Notes: a model not told the origin generated them from the letters alone. A stretch of DNA of 64,000 nt from an uncultured Erythrobacter sp. (GCA_947502815.1 CANNBH010000001.1:2266818-2330817), one strand, 5' to 3'. Shown: positions 8,217-17,104, numbered from the stretch's first letter. A program made the numbers and translations.

Positions 8217-9776
8217 TCAGGAAACTTGCCTCTCCTGCCCTTCCCAATAGGGTTCGCGCAATTGCCGGCGCAGGATTTTGCCAGAGGCGTTGCGCGGCAA
8301 TTCAGGGATTATATCCACCGTCTTTGGTGCCTTAAAAGCGGCGACGCGTTCGCGGGTGTAGGCGATCACATCATTGGTATCGAGATCATGGCCGGGTTTG
8401 CACACGACACAGGCCTTCACTTCCTCGCCCCATTTCTCGCTGGGAATGCCAATGACGGCAACTTCGGCGATGGCCGGGTGACCGTACATCGCGCTTTCCA
8501 CCTCTGCCGGGTAGACGTTCTCTCCGCCGGAAATGATCATGTCTTTGATGCGGTCTTGAATATAGACATATCCATCCGCATCCATGATCGCGGCATCGCC
8601 TGTATGGACCCAACCTTCGGCATCGATTGTGCTGGCGGTGGCTTCGGGCAAATTCCAATATCCGGCAGTATTCGAAGGCGACTTAATGCAGACCTCACCA
8701 ATCTCACCAAGGGGCAATTCAGTGTTGTCAGGGCCGCGGATTTCGATGGCGGCACCCGGTATCGCTTTGCCGGCAGACCGCATTCTTTGATTGCCTTCGA
8801 TCGAGTGATCTTCCGGGCCAAGCGCGGTCACGGTGCCGGTGGTCTCTGTCATTCCATACAGCTGGACAAAGCCCGCGTTGGGCATGGTCTTCACCGCTTC
8901 CTTTAACAGCTCAAGCGGCATCGGCGCAGCGCCGTACATCAGGAACTTCAGCTTGCTAAAATCGGTCTCTGCAGCCTTTGGATGCTGCACCACCATTTGC
9001 AGCGCGGCCGGGACGATGAACAAATGCGTTGCGCCCGCTTCAATCGCGGACAAGACGCCGTCGGGCGTAAATTCGGCGTCAATTCTGCACCGCACACCAT
9101 TGGCGATGGAATTGTTGATCAGACCGGTTCCGCCAATATGCGCGCATGGCATTGCAAACAGGACGCAATCGTCCGGCTCATATTGGTTCCAGTCGACGCC
9201 CGCCAGATTGCCCAGAATCCGCAGCTCAAACAGGTTGGCATTGGAAAGCTGCACGCCTTTTGGATTGCCGGTCGTGCCAGAGGTGTAGAGTTGCAGAACA
9301 GGATCGTCCTGGTGGGCCGGTTCGTAAAGCGCCGGGTCCAGCCCGCTCGCCTTTGCCATTGCCGCTTCAGCATCGAAAACTTCGGGTTTATGCGGCAATT
9401 GCGCCGCCACGGAATGCGCCGTTTCGGCGAAACCTTCGCCAGCGAACACCAATTTCGCGCCGGTATCGCCCAAGATATAGGCGACCTCAGGAGGGGCCAA
9501 TCGCCATCCGATTGGCACCATCACTGCGCCCATTCTAGCCGCAGCGATGTAGAGCAAGCAGTGGCGATCTGAATTCTTGCCAAACCATGCGATGCGGTCA
9601 CCCTTTGCGACCCCATGAGAATTGAACAGGGCGATCAAACGCCGGGTCAAAACATCCACTTCGGCAAAGGAGATGGTGCGGCCCGCATGCTCTAACGCGA
9701 CCCTATCTGGGCGATTGGCCACCCAGTGGTTCATGATTTCATCGAAAGTCGTAAGCGAATGTGTGTCTTCAGCCAT
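8217..9776 (-). CDS. Acyl-CoA synthetase (AMP-forming)
   Basis: This 519-residue ANL-superfamily enzyme activates a carboxylic acid to acyl-AMP and then acyl-CoA. It has the P-loop-like LYTSGTTGNPKG, the YGMTETTG adenylate motif, HTGDAAIMDADGY, and the hinge/C-terminal IKDMIISGGENVYPAEVE with the conserved late Lys in NASGKILRR. The overall sequence is closest in style to medium/long-chain or steroid-side-chain FadD-type ligases, but the substrate is not readable. I prefer the ATG at 9776, which has GGGAG upstream, to the ATG six codons earlier. Confidence 0.9.
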   Translation of the reverse strand: MAEDTHSLTTFDEIMNHWVANRPDRVALEHAGRTISFAEVDVLTRRLIALFNSHGVAKGDRIAWFGKNSDRHCLLYIAAARMGAVMVPIGWRLAPPEVAYILGDTGAKLVFAGEGFAETAHSVAAQLPHKPEVFDAEAAMAKASGLDPALYEPAHQDDPVLQLYTSGTTGNPKGVQLSNANLFELRILGNLAGVDWNQYEPDDCVLFAMPCAHIGGTGLINNSIANGVRCRIDAEFTPDGVLSAIEAGATHLFIVPAALQMVVQHPKAAETDFSKLKFLMYGAAPMPLELLKEAVKTMPNAGFVQLYGMTETTGTVTALGPEDHSIEGNQRMRSAGKAIPGAAIEIRGPDNTELPLGEIGEVCIKSPSNTAGYWNLPEATASTIDAEGWVHTGDAAIMDADGYVYIQDRIKDMIISGGENVYPAEVESAMYGHPAIAEVAVIGIPSEKWGEEVKACVVCKPGHDLDTNDVIAYTRERVAAFKAPKTVDIIPELPRNASGKILRRQLREPYWEGQERQVS

Positions 9777-9876
9777 GTGCCCGATGTCTCCCATTATCTT
9801 TGGCTGAGAGATAAGCAGGTTGAGAGCGCGAGGTCCATCGCTTTACGCAGCCGCCATAGCCCCGCCTATTTGGGGC

Positions 9877-10335
9877 CTATTGAAACCGGCCCTGACGCCG
9901 CGCAGCGGGTTCGCGCAGCAACAGCCAGATGCCCAGCCCCAAAGGACCGAACATCAAAGTGAGGAACAAGATCGGCACCTGAATGAAACGGGATACCCCT
10001 TTTGAATCCGCATCGCGCGCGATCCAGAGCCCGGCAAATAGATCAAAGGCAAGATAATGCGTCCATCCGATCACAACGCCGCCATCGCTGGCAAATATCG
10101 CACGCACCCCTTCGATCGTGGTGAAATCTAGGCCGCCATCGCCCGGACCCGACGGGATCATCCCGCTCATCACGCCGATCATGCTGACCGAATAGACGAG
10201 ACACAGCAATCCCACCCCAAGGAACAAAACCGCCGACAGCAAAGCAGGCCAGCGCGGCAAAAATGCCAAGGCAACCCAAGCGATCATTGCCAGCCCATTC
10301 ACTGCGGTAAAGACAAGTGCCCAATCCATCGCCAA
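9877..10335 (-). CDS. ABA4-like (DUF4281) membrane protein
   Basis: This 152-residue protein has about four transmembrane helices. The central WTHYLAFDLFAGLWI followed by RDA (about residues 91-108), and FGPLGLGIWLLLR near the C-terminus, are characteristic of the ABA4/DUF4281 family. In plants ABA4 is needed for neoxanthin synthesis. In carotenoid-producing bacteria the homologue is assumed, not shown, to act on carotenoids. No other carotenoid genes are adjacent. A homologue in a sphingomonad fits the pigmented lifestyle of the group. Confidence 0.75.
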   Translation of the reverse strand: MAMDWALVFTAVNGLAMIAWVALAFLPRWPALLSAVLFLGVGLLCLVYSVSMIGVMSGMIPSGPGDGGLDFTTIEGVRAIFASDGGVVIGWTHYLAFDLFAGLWIARDADSKGVSRFIQVPILFLTLMFGPLGLGIWLLLREPAARRQGRFQ

Positions 10336-10383
10336 ATGCTCCGTTCGGCGCGGGTAGACTTTGCAGGCGACTACTACCGCCGC

Positions 10384-11097
10384 TTAACCCGCTGCTTTTG
10401 CCCGCCACTCTCGCGCGGCGCGCTTCATCGCTTCGTTATCATGGGTAAAGCGCCCTGCTGCCTTGCGCAATGAAAGACCCAATATGGCCTCCGCCACCAG
10501 ATCGGAATCAACCGATCGGAACATGGCCCATTTTTCTGGGATGAGAGGATCGATAAGTGGGCTAACCACTTGAGCCACTGCCTCTAAGGGGCGCAGATCG
10601 CCCTGCCGGCCGCCTTTCAACAGGCCCGGCTGCAAAATGTCGAGCCGCTTGAAACCAACGTTGGAAACGGCCCGTTCAATCTCGCCTTTTACGCGCATAT
10701 ACAGGCTTTTGGCGTGCGGATCGGCGCCTGCCGCGGTCACCATCACCATATTGGCAATGCCCGATTCCTTCGCCGCCTGTGCTGTGGAGAGCACCAGATC
10801 GTAATCGACGCTGCGAAACGCCGCTTCATCTCGACCCGCTTTTTTCCAAGTGGTGCCCAACGCACAGATTAAGGTTTGAGGCTTCACCGCTTCTAAGACC
10901 TCACCCCATTTATCGGGATCGGCCACAAACATTTCGACCCGAGCGCCTTTGGGTAAGTCAACTTCGCGCCGGGCGATCCCAACAATGCGCGCGTCGTCAC
11001 CGGCGCTGGAAATTTCGATTAGACGCCGTCCGATTAAACCAGTCGCGCCGACCAGCCCCAAGCGCACGGGGACCTTTTCAGTGTGCATATCAGACAT
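10384..11097 (-). CDS. NAD(P)H-binding Rossmann protein
   Basis: This 237-residue atypical short-chain dehydrogenase has the N-terminal dinucleotide motif GLVGATGLIGRRL (about residues 14-26), a CALGTTWKKAG loop and VDYDLV followed by AAKESG. The style matches HTATIP2/YbjT-like NAD(P)-binding proteins, which often lack a known substrate. Its start overlaps the end of the dNTPase gene by 8 nt, so the two form an operon. Confidence 0.8.
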   Translation of the reverse strand: MSDMHTEKVPVRLGLVGATGLIGRRLIEISSAGDDARIVGIARREVDLPKGARVEMFVADPDKWGEVLEAVKPQTLICALGTTWKKAGRDEAAFRSVDYDLVLSTAQAAKESGIANMVMVTAAGADPHAKSLYMRVKGEIERAVSNVGFKRLDILQPGLLKGGRQGDLRPLEAVAQVVSPLIDPLIPEKWAMFRSVDSDLVAEAILGLSLRKAAGRFTHDNEAMKRAAREWRAKAAG

Positions 11098-12298
11098 TGG
11101 TCAATCCCTCAGGTCGTTCGCCATAAATGGCCTCGCACGATTGGATTGCGAAGCGGTCGCTCATCCCTGCAATAAAATCGGCGATCATCCGGCTGCGTTC
11201 GGGCTCTGTTTCTGGCAGGCGATCGTTCCACGCGGCGGGCATCAATTTTTCATCTTGCGAATAGCCGGCAAACAAACGCGCGATCACATCACGCGCGCGC
11301 TGCGCCGCGGCGACCTGTTCAGGGTGGTAATAGAGTTTGTCATACATAAAGGATTTGAGCACGCGTTCATGGTCGCGCATCGCCGGGGAAAAGCCCGCCA
11401 ATTGCCGTCCCGCACCGCGGATTTCAGCGACCGATTGAAACCCTTTGGCCTGTTCGCGTGAATGATCCAGAACATCGTTGACCATCAATCCAATCTGGTC
11501 CCGGATCAATTCGCGCAATTGGCGGTCACGCGGGGCATGGGGATAGCGTTTTTCCACCGCGCGCCATTGATCGGCAAGGAAATCCAGCTCCAGCAGATCA
11601 TCAAGATCCAGAAATCCGGCGCGCAATCCGTCGTCGATATCGTGATTGTCATAGGCGATATCGTCCGACACCGCGGCAATCTGAGCCTCCAAAGAAGGCC
11701 ACGTGCCAAGGTCCAACGGAAAGTCATCGTCCAATTGCGCCAAAGCCCAATTGGGCGCGCTGACAGGCCCATTGTGTTTGGCCAACCCTTCGAGCAAATC
11801 CCATGTGAGGTTTAGCCCATCATGTTCGGGATAGGGACTTTCTAGCCGCATGACCGTGCGCAGCGCCTGAGCGTTGTGATCAAAACCGCCGTGACGCGCC
11901 ATCGCATCGGATAGGGCCGCTTCCCCCGCATGGCCAAACGGTGGATGACCCAGATCATGCGCAAGGCACAGGGCCTCAGTCAAATCCTCATCCAGCGCCA
12001 TGCTGCGCGCCAAAACCCGGCCAATCTGCGCCACTTCGATCGAATGGGTCAGACGGGTGCGATAATGGTCGCCATCCGGCGCGATAAAAACCTGCGTTTT
12101 GGATTTAAGGCGGCGAAAGCTCATCGAATGAATGATGCGGTCACGGTCACGCTGAAAATCGGTGCGGGGGCCGCGATTACCGCTGGACCCGGCGTCGCCG
12201 CTTAACGCCTCGTTTGAGAGCGCAGGCGCGCGCGTCGTGGCGAATTCGCGCCCGCCATGGGCATCGGGGTCGGCGGCATAGGGTGCGCGGTTCATCAC
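11090..12298 (-). CDS. dgt: Deoxyguanosinetriphosphate triphosphohydrolase-like protein
   Basis: This 402-residue HD-domain protein hydrolyses dNTPs to nucleosides and triphosphate. It shows FRRLKSKTQVF, RLTHSIEVAQIGR, the HD signature LAHDLGHPPFGHAGE (about residues 110-124) and the later VSDDIAYDNHDIDDG. Length and the N-terminal arginine-rich segment fit the alphaproteobacterial dGTPase-like subfamily. The leader upstream carries strong stem-loops (see 12415-12515). It overlaps the downstream Rossmann gene by 8 nt. Confidence 0.9.
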   Translation of the reverse strand: MMNRAPYAADPDAHGGREFATTRAPALSNEALSGDAGSSGNRGPRTDFQRDRDRIIHSMSFRRLKSKTQVFIAPDGDHYRTRLTHSIEVAQIGRVLARSMALDEDLTEALCLAHDLGHPPFGHAGEAALSDAMARHGGFDHNAQALRTVMRLESPYPEHDGLNLTWDLLEGLAKHNGPVSAPNWALAQLDDDFPLDLGTWPSLEAQIAAVSDDIAYDNHDIDDGLRAGFLDLDDLLELDFLADQWRAVEKRYPHAPRDRQLRELIRDQIGLMVNDVLDHSREQAKGFQSVAEIRGAGRQLAGFSPAMRDHERVLKSFMYDKLYYHPEQVAAAQRARDVIARLFAGYSQDEKLMPAAWNDRLPETEPERSRMIADFIAGMSDRFAIQSCEAIYGERPEGLTNV

Positions 12299-12636
12299 AG
12301 ATGTCGCTTAAGTCAGCACGGCGGACTGCTCAACGGGAACAGAACAGCAACCAAGGCGGAATGCGGTGGACAGCCCCGAAAGAGGCATAGACCAACGGCA
12401 TATTTGCAGGAGAACGCCCCAAAAAAGGGGACCGCTTACCGGGTGCAATGGGGGGGTGGTAAGCGGCCCCAAGAGCTTTACGCTCTTGGGTCTACGGTGC
12501 GACCCGAAGACCCGGAACTTGCCCGTTATTGTTCGATGACAAATTCCATTCGGCACTTAGGCTCATCGCATATCAGAAACACCTTTACCGGTAGGTAAAA
12601 TCGGCAGGGCGTTCTTGGTGAGCGACCAACCGTTTT
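12299..12636. other. 338-bp intergenic region full of hairpins
   Basis: There is no gene here. On the minus strand it is the 3' flank of the racemase gene and the 5' flank of dgt. It contains the stem-loop group described at 12415-12515 and a further inverted repeat TTTACC-GGTA-GGTAAA at 12584-12599, close to the racemase stop. Confidence 0.6.
12415..12515 (-). ncRNA. Candidate structured RNA or leader (three adjacent stem-loops)
   Basis: Three perfect stems follow one another: CCCC/GGGG around A6 (12417-12430), CCGCTTACC/GGTAAGCGG (12432-12440 with 12458-12466), and CCCAAGAGC/GCTCTTGGG with a 5-nt loop (12468-12476 with 12482-12490). A fourth stem GGGTCT/AGACCC (12488-12493 with 12508-12513) shares 3 nt with the third, so the two exclude each other. 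On the minus strand the second stem is followed within a few bases by CCCC then T6, which resembles an intrinsic terminator. It could be the dgt leader, an attenuator, or a small RNA. I cannot assign a known family, and the strand is a guess based on the T6. Confidence 0.35.
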
Positions 12637-13341
12637 CTAATCCGCAATTTCCTGTTCCAAAATCCAATCTGCGGCCGCGTCACAGTGAATTCGGGTTGAA
12701 TCGAACACCGGCAAGACATTCGCATCCACATCAACGATTAAGTCCAGCTCGGTGCAGGCGAGCACGATGGAGTCGGCGCCTTCTTGCGCCTTGTTTGTGA
12801 TGATCGTCTTCATGGTGCGTTCGGCATCACGGGTGAATTTACCCACCATCAATTCGTCGTAAATGATCCGGTCCAGCGTTTCGACATTGACCATGTTGGG
12901 CGGCAAAAGATCGATCCCATGAGCGACCAATCTTTTGCGGTAAAAGCTTTCCGTCATGACATTGCGCGTGCCGATAAGGGCGGCTTTCTTTCGGCCGGCT
13001 TTTTTGAGAGCTTTCCCAACATATTCAGCGATATGCAAAATCGGAACATCAACCGAGCTGGCGACATCTTCATACAATTTGTGCATCGAATTGGCGTTGA
13101 TGATCAATGCCTCAGCGCCCGCACCCTGCAGCCGTTTTGCGCTTTCGGAAAGGATGCCGCTGGCGCGTTTCCAGTCCTTGTCGTCGGCAAGCGCGTAAAG
13201 CTGACAAAAATCGAGACTTTCGATCAGCAGTGGCGCACTGGCCATGGGGGCTGCGCGGCGTTGAACGATCCGGTTGATCCGATCGTAATATATGCCGGTA
13301 GAGACCCAGCTCATCCCGCCAATCATGCCCAATTTTCGCAA
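12637..13341 (-). CDS. Aspartate/glutamate racemase family protein
   Basis: This 234-residue protein is read from a TTG at 13341, preceded by GAGGA about 7 nt upstream, giving the family-typical start (M)RKLGMIGGMSW. The ATG 25 codons earlier would add an atypical N-terminus. The enzyme racemises acidic amino acids using a pair of thiols. The second-half motif ACTELD keeps its Cys, but the first-half motif reads NANSMH, where two-Cys members have Cys before N-T. It may therefore be a one-Cys, one-directional or otherwise altered racemase, as in the YgeA-like group. Confidence 0.8.
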   Translation of the reverse strand: MRKLGMIGGMSWVSTGIYYDRINRIVQRRAAPMASAPLLIESLDFCQLYALADDKDWKRASGILSESAKRLQGAGAEALIINANSMHKLYEDVASSVDVPILHIAEYVGKALKKAGRKKAALIGTRNVMTESFYRKRLVAHGIDLLPPNMVNVETLDRIIYDELMVGKFTRDAERTMKTIITNKAQEGADSIVLACTELDLIVDVDANVLPVFDSTRIHCDAAADWILEQEIAD

Positions 13342-13474
13342 AATTTTTCCTCGAATCCATCCGGGCTTAAAGTAGCCACGGCTCATGTGTAGCGAGGAAG
13401 CGTTGCCTGCGTCCATAGGGCTCAGATTTAAACGGAATATGAGGTGTTTAGACGGTAAACACAGGCTTAAGGCA

Positions 13475-14455
13475 TCATTCTTGCTCTAACGATGTTAGCC
13501 ATTTCCGGACATCTGCGATGGTCGCATCGGGCGCTTCTTCTTGAGGAAGGTGGCCGATACCGGGATAGATAACCAAGTCGCTATTGGTCAAAGTTTGATC
13601 CAGCCAGCGCGCGGCGGAAACGGGGATCAACCGGTCCTCTTCTCCCCAAAGGATCAAGGTCGGCATTGTGAGCGCGGCAATTTCCGCCTCGGTCATGGCT
13701 TCATAATCCGCGCCAAACCGCGCCATAGTTGCCGCGCGGTTGCCGGGATAGCGCAGCATCTCCCAATATCGGTCGATCATTTCGTCGGTCACAATGCTCT
13801 TGACCGAAACCGATTGCTTAAGGCTCTGCGCGATCAAGGCCCGCGGCGTGATCTGTTCTGCGATCAGGTTCACGCCAGGCATTCGCGCGATGGTAAAGCC
13901 GATATTGCCGCTGGCTTTCTCTTCGTCTTCATCACGTGGCTGCATCGGACCGCCGCTGCCATCGACAAGGATCATGCCAGCAACACGCTCAGGATAAGCG
14001 ACCGCGAAGGCGAGCGTGTGTTTGCCGCCCATTGAATTGCCGCCGATGATAAAGCGATCAAGGCCCAGCGCATCGGCGACTTCGCGAATGTCATCGGCAT
14101 AATTTTGGCGGCTGTAATCCTGTGCCGGATCGGGTCCGGTCAGGCCGTGCCCGACCTGATCAAAGCGGATAACGCGGTGCGTTTCGGACAAAGCCTCCAC
14201 CCATGGCTGCCATGTCGATAGGTCTGCGTTGGAACCGTGGAGCAAGAGGATAGCAGGCACTTCGCTGTCGGCATTGCGGGGTCCTTCATCGCGCAAATGC
14301 ACGGTTACACCGCCGCCAATCTCAACAAATTGCGACGGGGCCCCTGCATATTTGGCACGCATTTCCGCCGGGTCTGTATCCGGCGTGCGAAAGATGAAAA
14401 ACGCGATGACAAGCACCGCGAGAAGGGTGCCTCCAATTCGAAGGAGCCACTTCAT
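13475..14455 (-). CDS. Membrane-anchored alpha/beta hydrolase
   Basis: This 326-residue protein starts at ATG 14455 (MKWLLRIGG) with an N-terminal transmembrane anchor (about residues 5-22), so the catalytic domain is probably periplasmic. It shows the oxyanion HGSN, a nucleophile elbow GNSMGG, an acid in WGEEDRLIP and the His in GIGHLPQEEAP. The start codon shares one base with the upstream cytochrome stop (TGATG), indicating coupling; a GTG at 14458 is an alternative. Substrate unknown. It is the last gene of a beta-helix/cytochrome/hydrolase operon. A 7-bp inverted repeat GTGTTTA/TAAACAC lies just downstream (13444-13462). Confidence 0.85.
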   Translation of the reverse strand: MKWLLRIGGTLLAVLVIAFFIFRTPDTDPAEMRAKYAGAPSQFVEIGGGVTVHLRDEGPRNADSEVPAILLLHGSNADLSTWQPWVEALSETHRVIRFDQVGHGLTGPDPAQDYSRQNYADDIREVADALGLDRFIIGGNSMGGKHTLAFAVAYPERVAGMILVDGSGGPMQPRDEDEEKASGNIGFTIARMPGVNLIAEQITPRALIAQSLKQSVSVKSIVTDEMIDRYWEMLRYPGNRAATMARFGADYEAMTEAEIAALTMPTLILWGEEDRLIPVSAARWLDQTLTNSDLVIYPGIGHLPQEEAPDATIADVRKWLTSLEQE

Positions 14456-15468
14456 CACTGTTCCATCTCCGCAATCCAGTCTCGCATCACCGCAACAGCG
14501 GCGTGATCAATGGTAGACCGGCCCAATTCGGGCATGGCCACGCCCGGTTCGGCCGAATTCATTCGGTGCACCAAAATTGATGCGTCGGGATTGCCTGGCT
14601 CGATAGAAACCAAGAGCCCCCCTGCCCCGCGCCCAGCGGCAACTGGCGGTTTACGCACGCCGACGGCAAAGGCATCATCCTGTTCCCATCGCAAATCGAG
14701 GCCGGAGTTCGACGCCCCGCCGCCCGGTTGGTGGCAATGGGCGCAATTCACCTCGAGATAGGCGCGGGCGCGGGCCTCTTTGCCGGCGCTTGTGTCCGTC
14801 CAAACGGGAAGCGAATCTGCCCCTTCGGGCACGGCGTCCAAGATGCTAGAATCGCGCATGGAGCCAAGCCAGTTGGCCGAAAGGTTGCGCGCCTTGGGAC
14901 CAATCGGAACCACCTCTCCATCGACCGAATGGCACGTTTTGCATTGGTTCTTATTGGGAATGCGGTAGCTTATTTCCTCGCCTGAGGCCGTGGTGATGGG
15001 CACCCGCCCGCCTGCGAGCGCCAACCGGGCCTCGGTCTGCTCTTCATTCCATTTGTAAGGAAGCGCGAGCCAACCGTCCGCACGGTGCAGCAGAACGCGG
15101 GTTTCAATAAAACGCTGGTCCTCTCCTTCGCCAAAAGCAAAGGTTTTGATAATCGCGCTTCCCACCGGGAATTGCAGCAGCCCATCGCCGCTTGCCTCAA
15201 CCTTTTGGCCAGAGGGCACGTAGATATACCGAAGCTTTGCGGCCCCATCTGAAAACAGCGGGGTGTTCAGTTCATACCCAGTGACATAGGCCGAAGGTTC
15301 GCGCGCGCCGCGATCATTAAAAAAACCGTATTCGGCAAGTGTCCGGGGAAAGCCTTCGCCTTGCACGATATCGTCCCTAACGACTGAGCTTGGGACGCTG
15401 GTGGCCTGAGCCACCACGGAAGCAGCTAGAACCGCCAATGCAGTAACAAGGAAACCAATCCCCCGCAT
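14455..15468 (-). CDS. Periplasmic cytochrome c with two CxxCH motifs (SO2930/HNE_0200 type)
   Basis: This 337-residue protein has an N-terminal signal peptide (cleavage near VAQA). Two c-type haem motifs are visible, CKTCH (about residue 176) and CAHCH (about residue 244). The long haem-free N-terminal part has NTPLFSDGA and LPYKWNE. This architecture matches the family annotated as SO2930 diheme c-type cytochrome (HNE_0200 family), which as a rule occurs beside a parallel beta-helix protein, as here. Function is unknown. It is coupled on both sides: its ATG shares one base with the beta-helix gene's stop (TGATG), and its stop does the same with the hydrolase start. Confidence 0.88.
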   Translation of the reverse strand: MRGIGFLVTALAVLAASVVAQATSVPSSVVRDDIVQGEGFPRTLAEYGFFNDRGAREPSAYVTGYELNTPLFSDGAAKLRYIYVPSGQKVEASGDGLLQFPVGSAIIKTFAFGEGEDQRFIETRVLLHRADGWLALPYKWNEEQTEARLALAGGRVPITTASGEEISYRIPNKNQCKTCHSVDGEVVPIGPKARNLSANWLGSMRDSSILDAVPEGADSLPVWTDTSAGKEARARAYLEVNCAHCHQPGGGASNSGLDLRWEQDDAFAVGVRKPPVAAGRGAGGLLVSIEPGNPDASILVHRMNSAEPGVAMPELGRSTIDHAAVAVMRDWIAEMEQ

Positions 15469-16667
15469 CAGATGCGCCCTTCCAATTCTGCTGGAGCTCC
15501 AATGCCGTCGCGGTTAAATTCGGCCTCTGGTTCAGGCACGGTAAGCGGCGATGGCGATGCACCGTCCAGCCCTACGCCCGCTTCGGTCAGGTTTAATGAC
15601 CATCCCTGTGTCCCTGCCACGGCGGTCATGCTTCCCAGCCCATCCCACATGACAGGAGGCAGCGCGCCGCCAAACGCGGCGAGCAGCATGTCTGCGCCCT
15701 CCAGTTGAGGATCATCGCCGCCGACACCGTAATTGTTCGTCCCAACGATCACTTCGCGCGGCAATGGGTTGTAGCGTTCATCATCGGTTTGCTGGGTGTA
15801 GGCAATCACCATGATCGGCGCGGTTGGGTTGTGCTGAAGGATGTTGTCTTCAATCAAGACATTGTCATTGGCCATGACCATAATGCCGGTGCCGCGCCGC
15901 ACGCCCGCGACGATGTTACCGGGAGGGGCAAAGTTAGGCGTGTCGTTGGCAACCACCAGATTGTTCGCCACAATCACATTGCCGCCGCCCATCACAGGCA
16001 GTCCCGGCAGATCAAAAATCAAAATGCCGCCGGTGTTGCGGGTGGCGATGTTGTGTTCGACCAGAGCGTTGCGGCTGTTCTCAATCTCGATCCCGGCGAC
16101 ATTTGCCTCCGCGATGGAATTGCGCACGGTGATCAGGTTAGATTGCCCCACATAAATGCCTGCATCAGACGCGCCGGTCACTTTCGCGCCGTCGATCAAC
16201 ACGCCCGTGCTTTCGACCGGATAGATGCCATAGGCACCGTTCCCGGCATCGGGGCCGTTGGTCCAAGTCACCCGGACGCGGTAGTATACGATGTTATCCG
16301 CGCCCTTGGATTTGATCCCGTCGCCTTGCGGGTTTTCCAAAGCAAAATCGCGCAAGGTTACGTTGTCGGAGGTGACCAGCAGCCCTTCGCCCGATCCCGC
16401 TTGCGTGGTAAAATCCAGAACCGTTCCGTCCATGCCCGCGCCGCGCACAGTGACCCCATCGACATCAAGGCTAAGCCCGTCGGTCAGCACATAGCGCCCA
16501 GCCTCCAGCACGATTTCATCGCCCGGTTCGGCAAGGATCAGTGCTTCTTGCAAACGTTCCTGCGCGCCCTCACCCGGCGTGATGGTGTGGGTTTCCGCCC
16601 AAACAGGGGCGGCGCTGGCAAGCAGCAATGCGGCAGCGGTCAAGCTAACCTTTGGCAATCTGATCAT
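15468..16667 (-). CDS. Exported parallel beta-helix repeat protein
   Basis: This 399-residue protein has a signal peptide (MIRLPKVSLTAAALLLASA, cleavage near VWA). It is followed by repeating right-handed beta-helix rungs rich in V/I, N and G (DNVTLRDF, SNLITVRNS, NALVEHN, DNVLIEDN). This matches the family annotated as parallel beta-helix repeat-containing protein (TIGR03805-type). These folds often bind or cleave polysaccharide, but no catalytic residues can be assigned here. It heads the operon with the cytochrome and hydrolase. A good upstream ribosome site GGGAG is present. Confidence 0.88.
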   Translation of the reverse strand: MIRLPKVSLTAAALLLASAAPVWAETHTITPGEGAQERLQEALILAEPGDEIVLEAGRYVLTDGLSLDVDGVTVRGAGMDGTVLDFTTQAGSGEGLLVTSDNVTLRDFALENPQGDGIKSKGADNIVYYRVRVTWTNGPDAGNGAYGIYPVESTGVLIDGAKVTGASDAGIYVGQSNLITVRNSIAEANVAGIEIENSRNALVEHNIATRNTGGILIFDLPGLPVMGGGNVIVANNLVVANDTPNFAPPGNIVAGVRRGTGIMVMANDNVLIEDNILQHNPTAPIMVIAYTQQTDDERYNPLPREVIVGTNNYGVGGDDPQLEGADMLLAAFGGALPPVMWDGLGSMTAVAGTQGWSLNLTEAGVGLDGASPSPLTVPEPEAEFNRDGIGAPAELEGRI

Positions 16668-16738
16668 GGAACTCTCCCTCTCCGATGCTCTGTGTGCCGC
16701 ATCAAAGGGGAGGATGGCAAGCGGATTGCTCGCCGGGC

Positions 16739-17104
16739 CTAACCGCCGAAGAGATCGAGGCCCATCTGAATGCCGCAGCCGCTGCCGGCGCGCACCAATT
16801 GCTTGACCGCTTCGTTGTCCTCGACCCGGTTCAGTCGGTCCATTGCATCACCCATCGATTGCGGCAGACGCGCCTCGCCCTCTTGCGGGGCAAGCCGTTC
16901 GAGTTTCAGCAATTGGTTGATGCTGAGGCGATCGACCAGCCGTTCTGACATGCAATCCGCCATCGGATCAGGCACGCCGTTGGCGATCAAGGCTTGCTCA
17001 ACGCGGGCCTGTGTCACCTGTTCGACCACGCCATCATCGCGCAGCAGAAACCACGCGCCAATGCCAATGCCAAAGACGACCAATAGGATGATGAGAAACC
17101 GCAT
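16739..17104 (-). CDS. Small membrane-anchored protein, unknown
   Basis: This 121-residue protein has one N-terminal transmembrane helix (residues 3-20) and an extracytoplasmic domain with two Cys (about residues 51 and 110) that could pair. No family recognised. It follows pntB by 12 nt in the same direction, so it is probably the last gene of the transhydrogenase operon. The N-terminus MRFLIILLVVFGIG is a clean start. Confidence 0.65.
   Translation of the reverse strand: MRFLIILLVVFGIGIGAWFLLRDDGVVEQVTQARVEQALIANGVPDPMADCMSERLVDRLSINQLLKLERLAPQEGEARLPQSMGDAMDRLNRVEDNEAVKQLVRAGSGCGIQMGLDLFGG

Noticed and set aside
15705..16742. A plus-strand frame across the beta-helix gene
   Set aside because: It is the shadow of repeated beta-helix codons, so its repeats are not informative.
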